In this document: piece after piece, positions 56,693 to 64,000 of the stretch
How positions within the stretch are numbered: position 1 is the stretch's first letter
How the letters are laid out: each line of letters opens with the position of its first letter
NCBI GenBank assembly: GCA_947626315.1
Contig: CANQRQ010000006.1
Coordinates: 1 to 64,000, forward strand
Reading direction: 5' to 3'
DNA: 64,000 nucleotides
Source of the DNA: an uncultured Oscillospiraceae bacterium
GTDB lineage: Bacteria; Bacillota; Clostridia; Oscillospirales; Oscillospiraceae
Made by a program: the position numbers and the translations under genes
The notes under the pieces: generated by a model
What the model was told of the DNA's origin: nothing
What the model saw: the letters and a program-made list of their open reading frames with translations, nothing else
Databases searched by the model: none

Positions 56693-57790
56693 TTGGAAAA
56701 CAGGACGGCCCGCAGCGGCGTAATTGATTTCTGGCGTCTGGTCTTCGCCCTTTTGATTCTGCTCCACCACTCCTATCATCTGGCCGATGTGCCCGATCCG
56801 CTCTTCAAGGGCGGGATCATCGGCGTGGAGTTTTTCCTCCTGGTGTCCGGCTTTTTGATGGTCCGCTCCGCCGAAAGGGAGGAAGAGGGCAGCATCGGCC
56901 GGCGGACGAACCGCTTTCTCCGCCGGAAATATCTCCGGCTGCTGCCCACGGTCCTGCTGGGCTGGGCTCTGGCCATGGGGATCACGGCGGCGCTCTGCCG
57001 CTCCGGTCTCCGCACTCTGGCGCTGGACGCCATCCAGAGCCTGTGGCAGCTGCTGTCGGTCTATCATTACGGCATTGACGGCTTTGTGTACAACTGGCCT
57101 TTGTGGTATCTGTTCGCCCTTTTGACGGCGCAGCTGGCCCTCTATCCCCTGCTGCTGAAGAACCGGGACGGCTTCCTGTATATTCTCGCGCCGCTCCTGG
57201 CCATTTTGTGCTACGGCTACTTATATAAAAACTTTATGACCCTGCGGCCCGCGGGGCGCTGGCTGGACCTCTGCTACCTGGGTTTGGTCCGGGCGGTGGC
57301 TGGGGTCTGCCTGGGGGCCGTCTGCTTCCGGCTCTGCGCCGCCCTCTCCCGGCTCCGGTTTACGCCCCTGGCCCGGGGGCTCCTCACGGCGGTGGAGCTG
57401 GGCTGCTATCTCATCGTGGTCCTGGCCGCCAATGCCGATCTGCGGGAGGACTTCTGGGAGTTTTACCAGGTCCCGCTGCTGGCCCTGGCCGTGTCCATCA
57501 GCTTCAGCAGTCAAAGTTACTGCGCCCGCCTGATTCCGCCCCGGCTGGGGCAGTGGCTGGGCCGCTTCAGCTTCGCGCTGTACCTGAGCCACATGTGCTG
57601 GGCGGCCAATCTGAGCAAGGTCCTGCCCGGCCTGGGCTACGGGCAGCTCGTGCCCCTGTATCTCCTGGCCTCTGCGGCCACGGCCCTTGTGCTGCTGGGC
57701 CTGGAAGGGCTGTGCCGCCGCTTTGGCCCCGCCCTGCTGAACCGGCTGCGCCGGAGCTGCCTCGCTGAGACAAATACACAGGAGCTATAA
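56693..57790 (+). CDS. Acyltransferase 3 family membrane protein
   Basis: A 365-residue polytopic protein with about ten membrane helices: FWRLVFALLILLHHSYHL with the conserved Arg/His, GGIIGVEFFLLVSGFLM, FLRRKYLRLLP and NWPLWYLFALL are family signatures. It starts at TTG 56693 with AGGGGG about 8 bases upstream. The family O-acetylates peptidoglycan, polysaccharide or lipids. The acceptor is unknown. Confidence 0.9.
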   Translation: MENRTARSGVIDFWRLVFALLILLHHSYHLADVPDPLFKGGIIGVEFFLLVSGFLMVRSAEREEEGSIGRRTNRFLRRKYLRLLPTVLLGWALAMGITAALCRSGLRTLALDAIQSLWQLLSVYHYGIDGFVYNWPLWYLFALLTAQLALYPLLLKNRDGFLYILAPLLAILCYGYLYKNFMTLRPAGRWLDLCYLGLVRAVAGVCLGAVCFRLCAALSRLRFTPLARGLLTAVELGCYLIVVLAANADLREDFWEFYQVPLLALAVSISFSSQSYCARLIPPRLGQWLGRFSFALYLSHMCWAANLSKVLPGLGYGQLVPLYLLASAATALVLLGLEGLCRRFGPALLNRLRRSCLAETNTQEL

Positions 57791-57799
57791 AATATCATC

Positions 57800-57839
57800 G
57801 AAACCACCGGCTTGTCCGCACGGCAGGCCGGTGGTTTTC
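57800..57839 (+). terminator. Terminator after acyltransferase
   Basis: GAAACCACCGGC and GCCGGTGGTTTTC form a 12-bp stem, followed by a T-rich stretch. Confidence 0.8.
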
Positions 57840-57891
57840 ATTCTTCTTTCGCCTTTTTTTCCCTGAACAGAAAAATTTTTCTCTCTCCCCC

Positions 57892-57924
57892 TTGACAAGT
57901 CCGTTTATACTGTATATACTGTAT
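57892..57924 (+). promoter_or_regulatory. Promoter and tandem operator of the GntR-ABC operon
   Basis: TTGACA (57892-57897) and TATACT (57915-57920) are 17 bp apart. Two adjacent copies of the palindrome ATAC-T-GTAT (57907-57915 and 57916-57924) cover the -10, fitting repression by the GntR protein encoded next. Confidence 0.8.
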
Positions 57925-57951
57925 ATGAGCAGTAAAGTCTGGAGGTACCCC

Positions 57952-58326
57952 ATGACCATTCTGATCGACAACCGCAGCGGCCAACCCATTTACGAACAGA
58001 TTTTCAGCCAGATCAAGGCCCAGATCATCGGCGGAAGCCTGGAGGAGGACCAGCCGCTCCCCTCCATCCGCAGCCTGGCCAAGGACCTGCGCATCAGCGT
58101 CATTACCACCAAGCGGGCCTATGACGAGCTGGAGAACGCGGGCTTTATCTACACTGTGGCCGGGAAGGGCTGCTTTGTAGCGGCCCGGAACACGGAGCTG
58201 ATCCGGGAGGAGCATCTGCGGCAGCTGGAGGAACATCTGACCGAGGTCCGGCGACTGGCCGGTCTCTGCGGCCTGAGCCGGCAGGACATCAACGACATGC
58301 TGAACATACTGGAGGATGAGACATGA
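57952..58326 (+). CDS. GntR-family (YtrA subfamily) regulator
   Basis: A 124-residue protein: TILIDNRSGQPIYEQIFSQIKAQI, then the winged helix LPSIRSLAKDLRISVITTKRAYDELENAGFI and YTVAGKGCFVA. The effector domain is the short helical tail of YtrA-type regulators, which control neighbouring ABC transporter genes. ATG 57952 has GGAGG about 7 bases upstream. It overlaps the ATPase gene by 4 bases and likely represses the operon through the tandem ATACTGTAT sites. Confidence 0.94.
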   Translation: MTILIDNRSGQPIYEQIFSQIKAQIIGGSLEEDQPLPSIRSLAKDLRISVITTKRAYDELENAGFIYTVAGKGCFVAARNTELIREEHLRQLEEHLTEVRRLAGLCGLSRQDINDMLNILEDET

Positions 58327-59171
58327 GCCTGGCTATTGAGATACGCGGCCTGGAGAAGCATTATAAGGACTTTGACCTGAAGCTGGATCTGGAGCTGCCG
58401 GAGGGCTGCATTTTGGGCCTGGTGGGCGAGAACGGGGCCGGCAAGACTACCGCTATTAAGTGCCTTTTGGGGCTGGTCCGGCCGGAGGCCGGGCAGATCC
58501 GGGTCCTGGGCCGGGAGGCAGTTTCGGCTCGGGAGGATGTGGGCCTGGTATTGGAGCCGACGGCCTTCCCCGAGAGCATGAACGCCCGGCAGATCGGCAA
58601 AATTCTCTCCGGCGTCTACCGCAGCTGGGACGCGGCGGCTTACGCCTCCCTGTTGGAGCGGCTGCGGGTGCCCGGGGAGAAGCCCCTGAAAGACCTGAGC
58701 CGGGGCAACCGGATGAAGCTGTCCATCTGCTCGGCCCTGTCCCACCACGCCCGGCTGCTGGTGCTGGATGAGCCCACCTCGGGGCTGGACCCGGTGGTCC
58801 GGGACGAGGTGGTGAATCTGCTGCTGGACTTCACACGGGACGAAGAGCACTCGGTACTGATCTCCTCCCACATCGTCAGCGACCTGGAGAAGCTCTGCGA
58901 CTACATCGCCTTTCTCAAGGACGGCCGGCTGATGCTCTGCGAGGAGAAGGACCGGCTGCTGGAGGAGTACCGCCTGGTCCAGTGCGCCCCGGAAGAGCTG
59001 GCGCGGATCGACCCGGCCCTCATCAAGGGCCGGCGAGAGACGGACTACGGCGTCAGCGCCCTGGTGCCGGAGGCCGCCGTCCCGGCGGGGATGCACAGCG
59101 CCCCGGTTGATATTGAGGAACTCTTCGTCCTCATGGCCTCGGGGACGAAAAAGGAGGGCGGAGAACGGTGA
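58323..59171 (+). CDS. ABC transporter ATP-binding protein
   Basis: A 282-residue ATPase: Walker A GLVGENGAGKTTAIKCL, signature DLSRGNRMKLSI (Arg-Gly-Asn for the usual Gly-Gly-Gln), Walker B LLVLDEPTSGLD, H-loop LISSHIVSDLEKL. The C-terminal 70 residues fit YtrB-like transporters. It is coupled to GntR upstream and the zinc-ribbon gene downstream (4-bp overlap). Confidence 0.94.
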   Translation: MSLAIEIRGLEKHYKDFDLKLDLELPEGCILGLVGENGAGKTTAIKCLLGLVRPEAGQIRVLGREAVSAREDVGLVLEPTAFPESMNARQIGKILSGVYRSWDAAAYASLLERLRVPGEKPLKDLSRGNRMKLSICSALSHHARLLVLDEPTSGLDPVVRDEVVNLLLDFTRDEEHSVLISSHIVSDLEKLCDYIAFLKDGRLMLCEEKDRLLEEYRLVQCAPEELARIDPALIKGRRETDYGVSALVPEAAVPAGMHSAPVDIEELFVLMASGTKKEGGER

Positions 59172-59389
59172 AAGACGGCCGCCCCTGCCCAAAATGCGGC
59201 GCCCGGGAGATCCTCCGGGTGCCCGACAACCCCGCCCGCCACGCCAGCGGGAACAACATCTACACCTCCCGCCTCACTTTGGCGGGGAAGGTTCCCGTCA
59301 TCCGCTATGTATGTCTGAACTGCGGCTATACGGAGAACTGGGTGGAGCAGTCCGCCCAGCGCCAAGAGCTCCGCCGCAGCTTTATCTAA
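59168..59389 (+). CDS. Small zinc-ribbon protein
   Basis: A 73-residue protein with two CxxC knuckles: CPKCGAREI at residue 7 and YVCLNCGYTENW at about residue 48. It starts at GTG 59168, overlapping the ATPase stop. There is no membrane segment. It sits between ATPase and permease genes of the same operon, so it is probably an accessory or regulatory subunit; the role is unknown. Confidence 0.8.
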   Translation: MKDGRPCPKCGAREILRVPDNPARHASGNNIYTSRLTLAGKVPVIRYVCLNCGYTENWVEQSAQRQELRRSFI

Positions 59390-59407
59390 GAAAGGAGTTG
59401 GCAAACT

Positions 59408-60037
59408 ATGAAGGGTTTGATATGGAAGGACCTGGTCCTGGTCTGGAAGACCTATAAGACCTACGTGATCCTCACCCTGGTTTTTCTGATCGCGGGCAAC
59501 TTTTCCGACAACGGCTTCATCGCCCTCTACCCTGCCTGGGTCGTGGGTCTTATCGTGATGAACCTGATCAACATGGACGAGAGGTCCGGCTGGAACGTGT
59601 ACAGCGCGGCCCTGCCTCTGTCCCGGGCCCAGCTGGTCTCCGCCAAGTACCTGGTGATGCTGGTGCTGTCCCTGGGCACGGCGCTGCTGTACCTGCTGAT
59701 CCAGGGCGGCTGGGCCCTCTGGCAGGGCAGCGACCTGGACGCTTTTCTCCTGCATCTGCCCATGATCCTGACCGTGATGCTGCTGTGGCCGGCCATCATG
59801 CTGCCCTGCGTGCTGAAACTGGGCTACAGCCGGGGCTCTACGGCCTATATCTTAGTGGCGGGCGTCCTCTTCGGCGTCCTGATGGGCGGGGTGAGCCTGC
59901 TGGATTTTGTGACAGACGGCGGGACCGCGTCATTTCCGCGCCTCGCCCTGCTCTACGCCATGCCCCTGGCCACCGCCGTGCTCTTCGGCCTGTCCTGGCT
60001 GCTGTCGGTGCGGATCTACCGGAAAAAGGAGTTTTGA
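59408..60037 (+). CDS. ABC-2 type transporter permease
   Basis: A 209-residue protein with six membrane helices, starting MKGLIWKDLVLVWKTYKTYV as in YtrC/ABC-2 permeases; the motif NMDERSGWNVYSAALPLSRAQLVSAKYLV is typical. AAAGGAG lies 8 bases before ATG 59408. With the upstream ATPase it forms a transporter of unknown substrate. Confidence 0.92.
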   Translation: MKGLIWKDLVLVWKTYKTYVILTLVFLIAGNFSDNGFIALYPAWVVGLIVMNLINMDERSGWNVYSAALPLSRAQLVSAKYLVMLVLSLGTALLYLLIQGGWALWQGSDLDAFLLHLPMILTVMLLWPAIMLPCVLKLGYSRGSTAYILVAGVLFGVLMGGVSLLDFVTDGGTASFPRLALLYAMPLATAVLFGLSWLLSVRIYRKKEF

Positions 60038-60089
60038 TCTTAATCAAATCCTAAGCTTTTGCTCGGTTTTTTCTTAAAGGGCTCTTCTC

Positions 60090-60132
60090 TATAATGGACG
60101 GCGTAAGGGGGCATGTCCCCGCGCCGTCCATT
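60090..60132 (+). promoter_or_regulatory. -10 and leader hairpin of the glycosyltransferase gene
   Basis: TATAAT at 60090-60095 overlaps the hairpin AATGGACGGCG/CGCCGTCCATT (60093-60132), which contains an inner GGGG/CCCC stem. The -35 is poor. Confidence 0.45.
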
Positions 60133-60167
60133 GTTCTGCCGCCCCGCGCGGTGAAAGAGAGGCCTGT

Positions 60168-61421
60168 ATGCGCGCTGTTGAGCTTTTTAACCTGACGGTT
60201 TTGCTGCTGTTCCTGCTGTGCTATTCCTATCAGCTTCTGTACATCCCCGTGGCCCTGCTGGGCCGCCCCCGGGCCCACGCCCCGGCCCGGCTCCACCACT
60301 ACGCGGTGCTGATCGCCGCCCGGAACGAGCAGGCGGTGATCGGCCAGCTGCTGGACAGCCTCCGGGCCCAGGACTACCCGGCGGAGCTGCTGGACCTGTT
60401 CGTGGTGGCGGACAACTGCCAGGACGGCACCGCCGCCGTCGCCCGGCGGCACGGGGCCGTTGTCTACGAGCGCTTTGACAGCAGCCGCACCGGCAAGGGC
60501 TACGCCCTGGACTATCTGCTCCGCTGCATCCGGCGGGACCGGGGCGCGGACCGCTACGACGGCTACTTCGTCTTTGACGCGGACAACGTCCTGGCCCCGG
60601 ACTACATCCGGCAGATGAACCGGAGCTTCTCCGACGGCTGGGAGATCGTCACCAGCTACCGGAACTCCAAAAACTACGGGGACAACTGGATCTCCGCCGG
60701 CTACGCCCTCTGGTTCCTCCGGGACAGCCGCTATCTCAACTACCCCCGGATGCTCCTGGGCGTAAGCTGCGTGGTGGCGGGGACGGGCTTCCTCTTCTCC
60801 CGGGAGGTGCTGCGCCGCTGCGGCGGCTGGCGCTTCTTCCTGCTGACGGAGGACACCCAGTTCACCGTGGACAACATCCTCCGGGGCGTCCGGATCGGCT
60901 ACTGCCCGGAGGCGGTGCTGTACGACGAGCAGCCCCGCTCCTTCCGTCAGTCCTGGCGGCAGCGGCTGCGCTGGTGCCGGGGCTATCTCCAGGTCTTCCG
61001 GCGCTACGGCGGCCGGCTGCTCCGGGGCATCTTCAGCCGCGCCTCCCTGAGCTGCTACGACATGACCATGAGCATCATGCCCGCCGCGGTGCTGACGGGC
61101 CTGAGCGCGGCGGTGAACCTGGCGGCGGCGCTGCTGAACTTCCTGGCCGGGCGGGATCTGAGCGCCCTGGCCCTGTCCGTGCTCCAGCTGGGCTGGAATC
61201 TGTACGTCACTCTGTTTTTCATCGGCGCCCTGACCACCGCCACGGAGTGGAAGCGGATTCGCTGCGGCGCCGGGAAAAAGCTGCTCTACACCTTCACCTT
61301 TCCCCTCTTTATGTTCAGCTATGTGCCCATCTGCATCGCCTCTCTGTTCACCCCTGTCCAGTGGCAGCCCATCCGCCACGACCGGAGCCTGAGCCTGGAA
61401 GAGATCCAGGCGGGAAGCTAA
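60168..61421 (+). CDS. Family 2 glycosyltransferase, membrane-bound
   Basis: A 417-residue enzyme with one N-terminal helix and several C-terminal membrane helices. Catalytic motifs are AARNEQAVIGQLLDSL, YDGYFVFDADNVLAPDY (DAD), and RQRLRWCRGYLQVF (Q-x2-RW class); LTEDTQFTVD lies between. It is the layout of processive synthases such as the poly-GlcNAc/cellulose type, but the short C-terminal part suggests a smaller product. It is monocistronic with a strong terminator. Confidence 0.93.
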   Translation: MRAVELFNLTVLLLFLLCYSYQLLYIPVALLGRPRAHAPARLHHYAVLIAARNEQAVIGQLLDSLRAQDYPAELLDLFVVADNCQDGTAAVARRHGAVVYERFDSSRTGKGYALDYLLRCIRRDRGADRYDGYFVFDADNVLAPDYIRQMNRSFSDGWEIVTSYRNSKNYGDNWISAGYALWFLRDSRYLNYPRMLLGVSCVVAGTGFLFSREVLRRCGGWRFFLLTEDTQFTVDNILRGVRIGYCPEAVLYDEQPRSFRQSWRQRLRWCRGYLQVFRRYGGRLLRGIFSRASLSCYDMTMSIMPAAVLTGLSAAVNLAAALLNFLAGRDLSALALSVLQLGWNLYVTLFFIGALTTATEWKRIRCGAGKKLLYTFTFPLFMFSYVPICIASLFTPVQWQPIRHDRSLSLEEIQAGS

Positions 61422-61443
61422 CACTTCAAATGCGAGCCCCCAT

Positions 61444-61472
61444 AAAAAAACCTCCCACCGGGAGGTTTTTTT
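61444..61472. terminator. Bidirectional terminator
   Basis: Seven A, CCTCCC/GGGAGG stem with a 3-nt loop, seven T, between convergent genes. Confidence 0.9.
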
Positions 61473-61491
61473 ATCGTATAAGGGAAGCGGC

Positions 61492-62283
61492 TCAGACCAT
61501 ACTCCGATAATCTTCGCAGTTGTTGATGCAGTCCGGCGGGAAGAACTCCTCCATGGGGAAGCGGATGCGGCTGAAGAGGGTGCAGGGATCGTCCTCCGTA
61601 GCGCCGGGGCACTCCTTGTCGGGCATGCTGTAATCGTAGGCGGGCACCAGCAGCTGGGTATCCCGCTCCAGGCGGATGATGCTGAACTGCCCGATGGTGA
61701 CGAACCAGCGCCGGGCCGTGTCCGTCAGCACCAGGGCCTCCGGGAAGGAGGCGGAGATGAAGGCGGGGATGTTCCGCTGCTCCAGATCGGTGGGCAGCAG
61801 GCAGTCCGCGTCCACCAGCTTCATGTGCAGGGCGATGGGGTCCACGGAATTGACCACGGCGATGGGCATGTCGTCCACCCCGGTCAGGGGCAGCGGGCTC
61901 TCCGAGGAGAAGGTCTTGACGCTGGCCTCGCTGCCGAAGAGCATCACCCGCTTGTCAAAGACCGCAAGGCCCGTGACCGTCTCTCCGGCGGGGAAGGTCT
62001 CCCCGGTCACGCTGTAGAAATAGGTGCAGTCCACGGTGTAATAGCCCCGGTTGAAGCTGACAGGCTCCACATTCACGGACACATACAGCAGCTGGGCTGC
62101 CTTCGGACGTATGCTCAGAGCGCTCTCTATGTAGGACTGGGAGCTGACGGTGGGGAAAACCCTCAGATCGTCCACGCAGTCCTTGTCTCTGCAGCTGTCA
62201 AAAATCTTCCTGGTATTGATGCTCACGGCTTCGCGGATGCTCGCCGAGCTCTCCACAGGCCCGGGCACAACTCTGTCGGGCAT
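61492..62283 (-). CDS. Conserved clostridial protein of unknown function
   Basis: A 263-residue protein starting MPDRVVPGPVESSASIREAV, with AVSINTRKIFDSCRDKDCVDDLRVF, a middle segment NRGYYTVDCTYFYSVTGETF and FDKRVMLFGSEASVKTFSS, and a tail with four cysteines (about residues 217-257). I recognise it as a family common in Clostridia without a named function; CRDKDC and the repeating Cys/Asp pattern suggest metal or disulfide chemistry. There are no signal peptide and no membrane helices. ATG 62283 has AGGAGG about 7 bases upstream. Confidence 0.8.
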   Translation of the reverse strand: MPDRVVPGPVESSASIREAVSINTRKIFDSCRDKDCVDDLRVFPTVSSQSYIESALSIRPKAAQLLYVSVNVEPVSFNRGYYTVDCTYFYSVTGETFPAGETVTGLAVFDKRVMLFGSEASVKTFSSESPLPLTGVDDMPIAVVNSVDPIALHMKLVDADCLLPTDLEQRNIPAFISASFPEALVLTDTARRWFVTIGQFSIIRLERDTQLLVPAYDYSMPDKECPGATEDDPCTLFSRIRFPMEEFFPPDCINNCEDYRSMV

Positions 62284-62508
62284 AGTTATACCTCCTGTTG
62301 TCTGAAATGATACTAAGCACCGGCAAGACGCCGGTGACTGCCGGCGGCCCCAAAGTCGGCCTAGTATGAAGGATTTCAGTACAGTCTATGCGCCGGCGGC
62401 GCCTGTGTGTGAATTTTCACTTGAAAAAATGTCCCGGTGACGTATAATAGAAAAAAACGCGGGCCGCGCCCCGGGCGCCGTCCGCTCCGGAACGGAGGGA
62501 GCGAGCAC
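62284..62508. promoter_or_regulatory. Divergent control region with promoter of the DUF4364 gene
   Basis: TTGAAA (62421-62426) and TATAAT (62443-62448) are 16 bp apart on the plus strand. CACCGGC/GCCGGTG hairpin lies near 62317-62335. No further element is recognised. Confidence 0.55.
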
Positions 62509-63033
62509 ATGGACCGACTGGGCTTTATCCACGAGGAGCTGGACATCAAGATCCTGATCCTCTTCATCCTGAGCCGCCTCAGCGCCCCGGTGGAACCGGA
62601 GACGCTGCTGGAGCTCTGCCAGTGCGATGGGGGCATCGGGTACTTTGACTATACCGAATGCCTCAACGACCTGGTGGAAAACGGCCACATCTGCCGGACG
62701 GAGGAGGGCTACGCCGTCACCGCCAAGGGCCGCCGGAACGCGGAGGCGGTAGAGAGCAGCCTCCCCTTCTCTGTGCGTGCTAAGGCCCTGAAGCTCCTGG
62801 AGCCGGTGGAGGAGCGGATGCGCCGGGAGGCGCTGCTCACCGCCCGCCACGAGACCGGGCCGGAGGGCTGCCTGGTGGAGCTGGCCATGGGCGACGGACA
62901 GGGCGAGCTGTTCCACCTGCGCCTCCTCTGCGCCGGGGAGGAGCAGGCCCGGCAGATGGAAAAGAATTTCCGCCGGAACGCGGAGCGGCTCTATCAGCAG
63001 ATCGCCGCGCTGCTGGCGGAGGGCAAAATATAG
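62509..63033 (+). CDS. DUF4364 family protein
   Basis: A 174-residue protein: HEELDIKILILFILSRLSAPVEPETLLELCQCD with FDYTECLNDLVENGHICRTEEGYAVTAKG forms a winged-helix-like N-terminus, as in DUF4364, which is often annotated as a transcriptional regulator. A helical C-terminus follows. ATG 62509 is chosen for the GGAGGG about 9 bases upstream. It is followed 12 bases later by asnA, so it may be cotranscribed. Confidence 0.88.
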   Translation: MDRLGFIHEELDIKILILFILSRLSAPVEPETLLELCQCDGGIGYFDYTECLNDLVENGHICRTEEGYAVTAKGRRNAEAVESSLPFSVRAKALKLLEPVEERMRREALLTARHETGPEGCLVELAMGDGQGELFHLRLLCAGEEQARQMEKNFRRNAERLYQQIAALLAEGKI

Positions 63034-63045
63034 GAGGTAGATTTT

Positions 63046-64000
63046 ATGCAGACGACGATTCCCCAGGACTATAAGAGCATTCTCGGCATCTATGACACCC
63101 AGAAGGCCATCAGCCTTCTCAAGCGCCTGTTTGAGGACCGGCTGGGGGCGCTTCTAAACCTGGTCCGGGTCTCCGCGCCCCTGTTTGTGGACGCGGCCTC
63201 TGGCCTGAACGACAACCTCAACGGCGTGGAGCGCCCCGTCAGCTTTGACATTCTCCGCTCCGACCGGACGGCGGAGGTGGTCCAGTCCCTGGCCAAGTGG
63301 AAGCGCCTGGCCCTCAAGCGCTACGGCTTCTTCCCCGGCAAGGGCCTGGTCACGGACATGAACGCCATCCGCCGGGACGAGGACGAGCTGGACAATCTCC
63401 ACTCGGTCTATGTGGACCAGTGGGACTGGGAGAAGGTGATCCTGCCGGAGAACCGGAACCTGGACTATCTCAAGCTCACGGTGATGGACATCGTCACCGC
63501 CATCTGCGACACCCAGGACACCATCCAGGCCATCTATCCCCAGCTGGAGCCCCTGGGCAAGCTGAAGCGCCGGGTCTCCTTCGTGACGGCCCAGCAGCTG
63601 GAGGACGCCTACCCCTCTCTGACCCCCCGCCAGCGGGAGAACGTCTATCTGCGGGAGCATGGGACCGCTTTCATCATCGGCATCGGCGGCGCGCTGAGGG
63701 GCTCCGGCCAGCCCCATGACGGCCGGGCCCCGGACTATGACGACTGGGCCCTGAACGGGGACATTCTGTTTTACAATGAGCTGCTGGACTGCGCCTTTGA
63801 GGTGTCTTCCATGGGCATCCGGGTGGACCCGGAGAGCCTGGACCGGCAGCTGCGCCTGTCCGGGCACGAGGAGCGGCGGGAGCTGCCCTACCACAAGGCC
63901 CTCCTGAACGGGGACCTGCCCCTCACCATCGGCGGCGGCATCGGCCAGTCGCGGCTCTCCATGCTGCTGCTGGGCAAGGCCCACATCGGGGAGGTCCAGG
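63046..64000 (+). CDS. asnA: Aspartate--ammonia ligase (partial, runs off the window)
   Basis: The open frame from ATG 63046 (SD AGGAGG) continues to the right edge, giving at least 318 residues of the usual 330-340. It reads QTTIPQDYKSILGIYDTQKAI at the start, VERPVSFDI, LVTDMNAIRRDEDELDNLHSVYVDQWDWE in the active-site region, and GGGIGQSRLSMLLLGKAHIGE at the end. AsnA makes asparagine from aspartate and ammonia with ATP. Only the last dozen or so residues are missing. Confidence 0.95.
   Translation, partial: MQTTIPQDYKSILGIYDTQKAISLLKRLFEDRLGALLNLVRVSAPLFVDAASGLNDNLNGVERPVSFDILRSDRTAEVVQSLAKWKRLALKRYGFFPGKGLVTDMNAIRRDEDELDNLHSVYVDQWDWEKVILPENRNLDYLKLTVMDIVTAICDTQDTIQAIYPQLEPLGKLKRRVSFVTAQQLEDAYPSLTPRQRENVYLREHGTAFIIGIGGALRGSGQPHDGRAPDYDDWALNGDILFYNELLDCAFEVSSMGIRVDPESLDRQLRLSGHEERRELPYHKALLNGDLPLTIGGGIGQSRLSMLLLGKAHIGEVQ

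Overview
The window looks like chromosomal DNA from a high-GC anaerobic member of the Clostridia, most likely Oscillospiraceae-like (Oscillibacter/Flavonifractor/Lawsonibacter type). The basis is the mix of clostridial families (IreB, T-box controlled pheST, HemZ, CarD, DUF4364, DUF1294, AsnA), strictly anaerobic class III ribonucleotide reductase, Gram-positive style promoters and SD sites, lipobox lipoproteins, a sortase-type BspA-like surface protein and roughly 60-65 percent GC coding sequence. No plasmid, phage or transposase gene is visible, and the species assignment is inference.

Layout. 1-4.9 kb: ireB, then pheT-pheS behind a T-box leader. 4.66-8.5 kb: a small XRE regulator divergent from a large leucine-rich-repeat surface protein that carries a one-base frameshift; two identical-architecture operators lie between them. 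8.6-17.8 kb: a lipoprotein, alanine racemase, an Mrp/NifX-like iron-sulfur pair (minus strand), and an overlapping plus-strand run of FHA-SEDS protein, penicillin-binding protein, ABC-F ATPase and YdcF-like protein. 17.8-18.5 kb: a 68-bp perfect palindrome and a gene-free, strongly structured segment that I read as a non-coding RNA. 18.6-25.7 kb: a solute-binding lipoprotein, thioredoxin reductase, and a two-component system flanked by small membrane proteins. 25.8-31.5 kb: nrdG-nrdD behind two NrdR-like boxes, divergent from glmS. 31.5-44 kb: an ECF sigma/anti-sigma pair, carD, hemZ, a nucleoside kinase, a lipoprotein, a PurN homologue lacking its catalytic residues, a phosphatase-acetyltransferase fusion, a metallophosphoesterase, DUF1294 and a large protein joining a KaiC-like domain without Walker A to a PEP-synthase ATP-grasp domain. 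44-50.8 kb: DUF378, a candidate small RNA, YwaF-like protein, nagA, and a marR-ABC-ABC operon with tandem operators. 50.9-51.5 kb: tRNA-Ser(GCT) with a duplicated 3' end (att-like scar) and a MITE-like element. 51.5-64 kb: a hybrid histidine kinase, DUF1648/RHH/SPFH cluster, DUF6273 lipoprotein, acyltransferase, a GntR-ABC operon with a zinc-ribbon protein, a glycosyltransferase, a conserved clostridial protein of unknown role, DUF4364, and asnA running off the right edge.

Themes. Cell envelope biogenesis (alr, FHA-SEDS, PBP, glmS, nagA, glycosyltransferase, acyltransferase) and signalling/regulation dominate. Several regulators sit beside clear palindromic operators that suggest autoregulation (XRE, MarR, GntR). 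The intergenic DNA is unusually rich in perfect inverted repeats, including a recurring GGGGCTGCAGC stem. The most interesting items are the structured RNA at about 17.95-18.29 kb, the paired operators at 4.92-4.99 kb, the PurN-like protein with all three catalytic positions changed, the KaiC-like/PEP-synthase fusion and the tRNA-Ser att-like scar.
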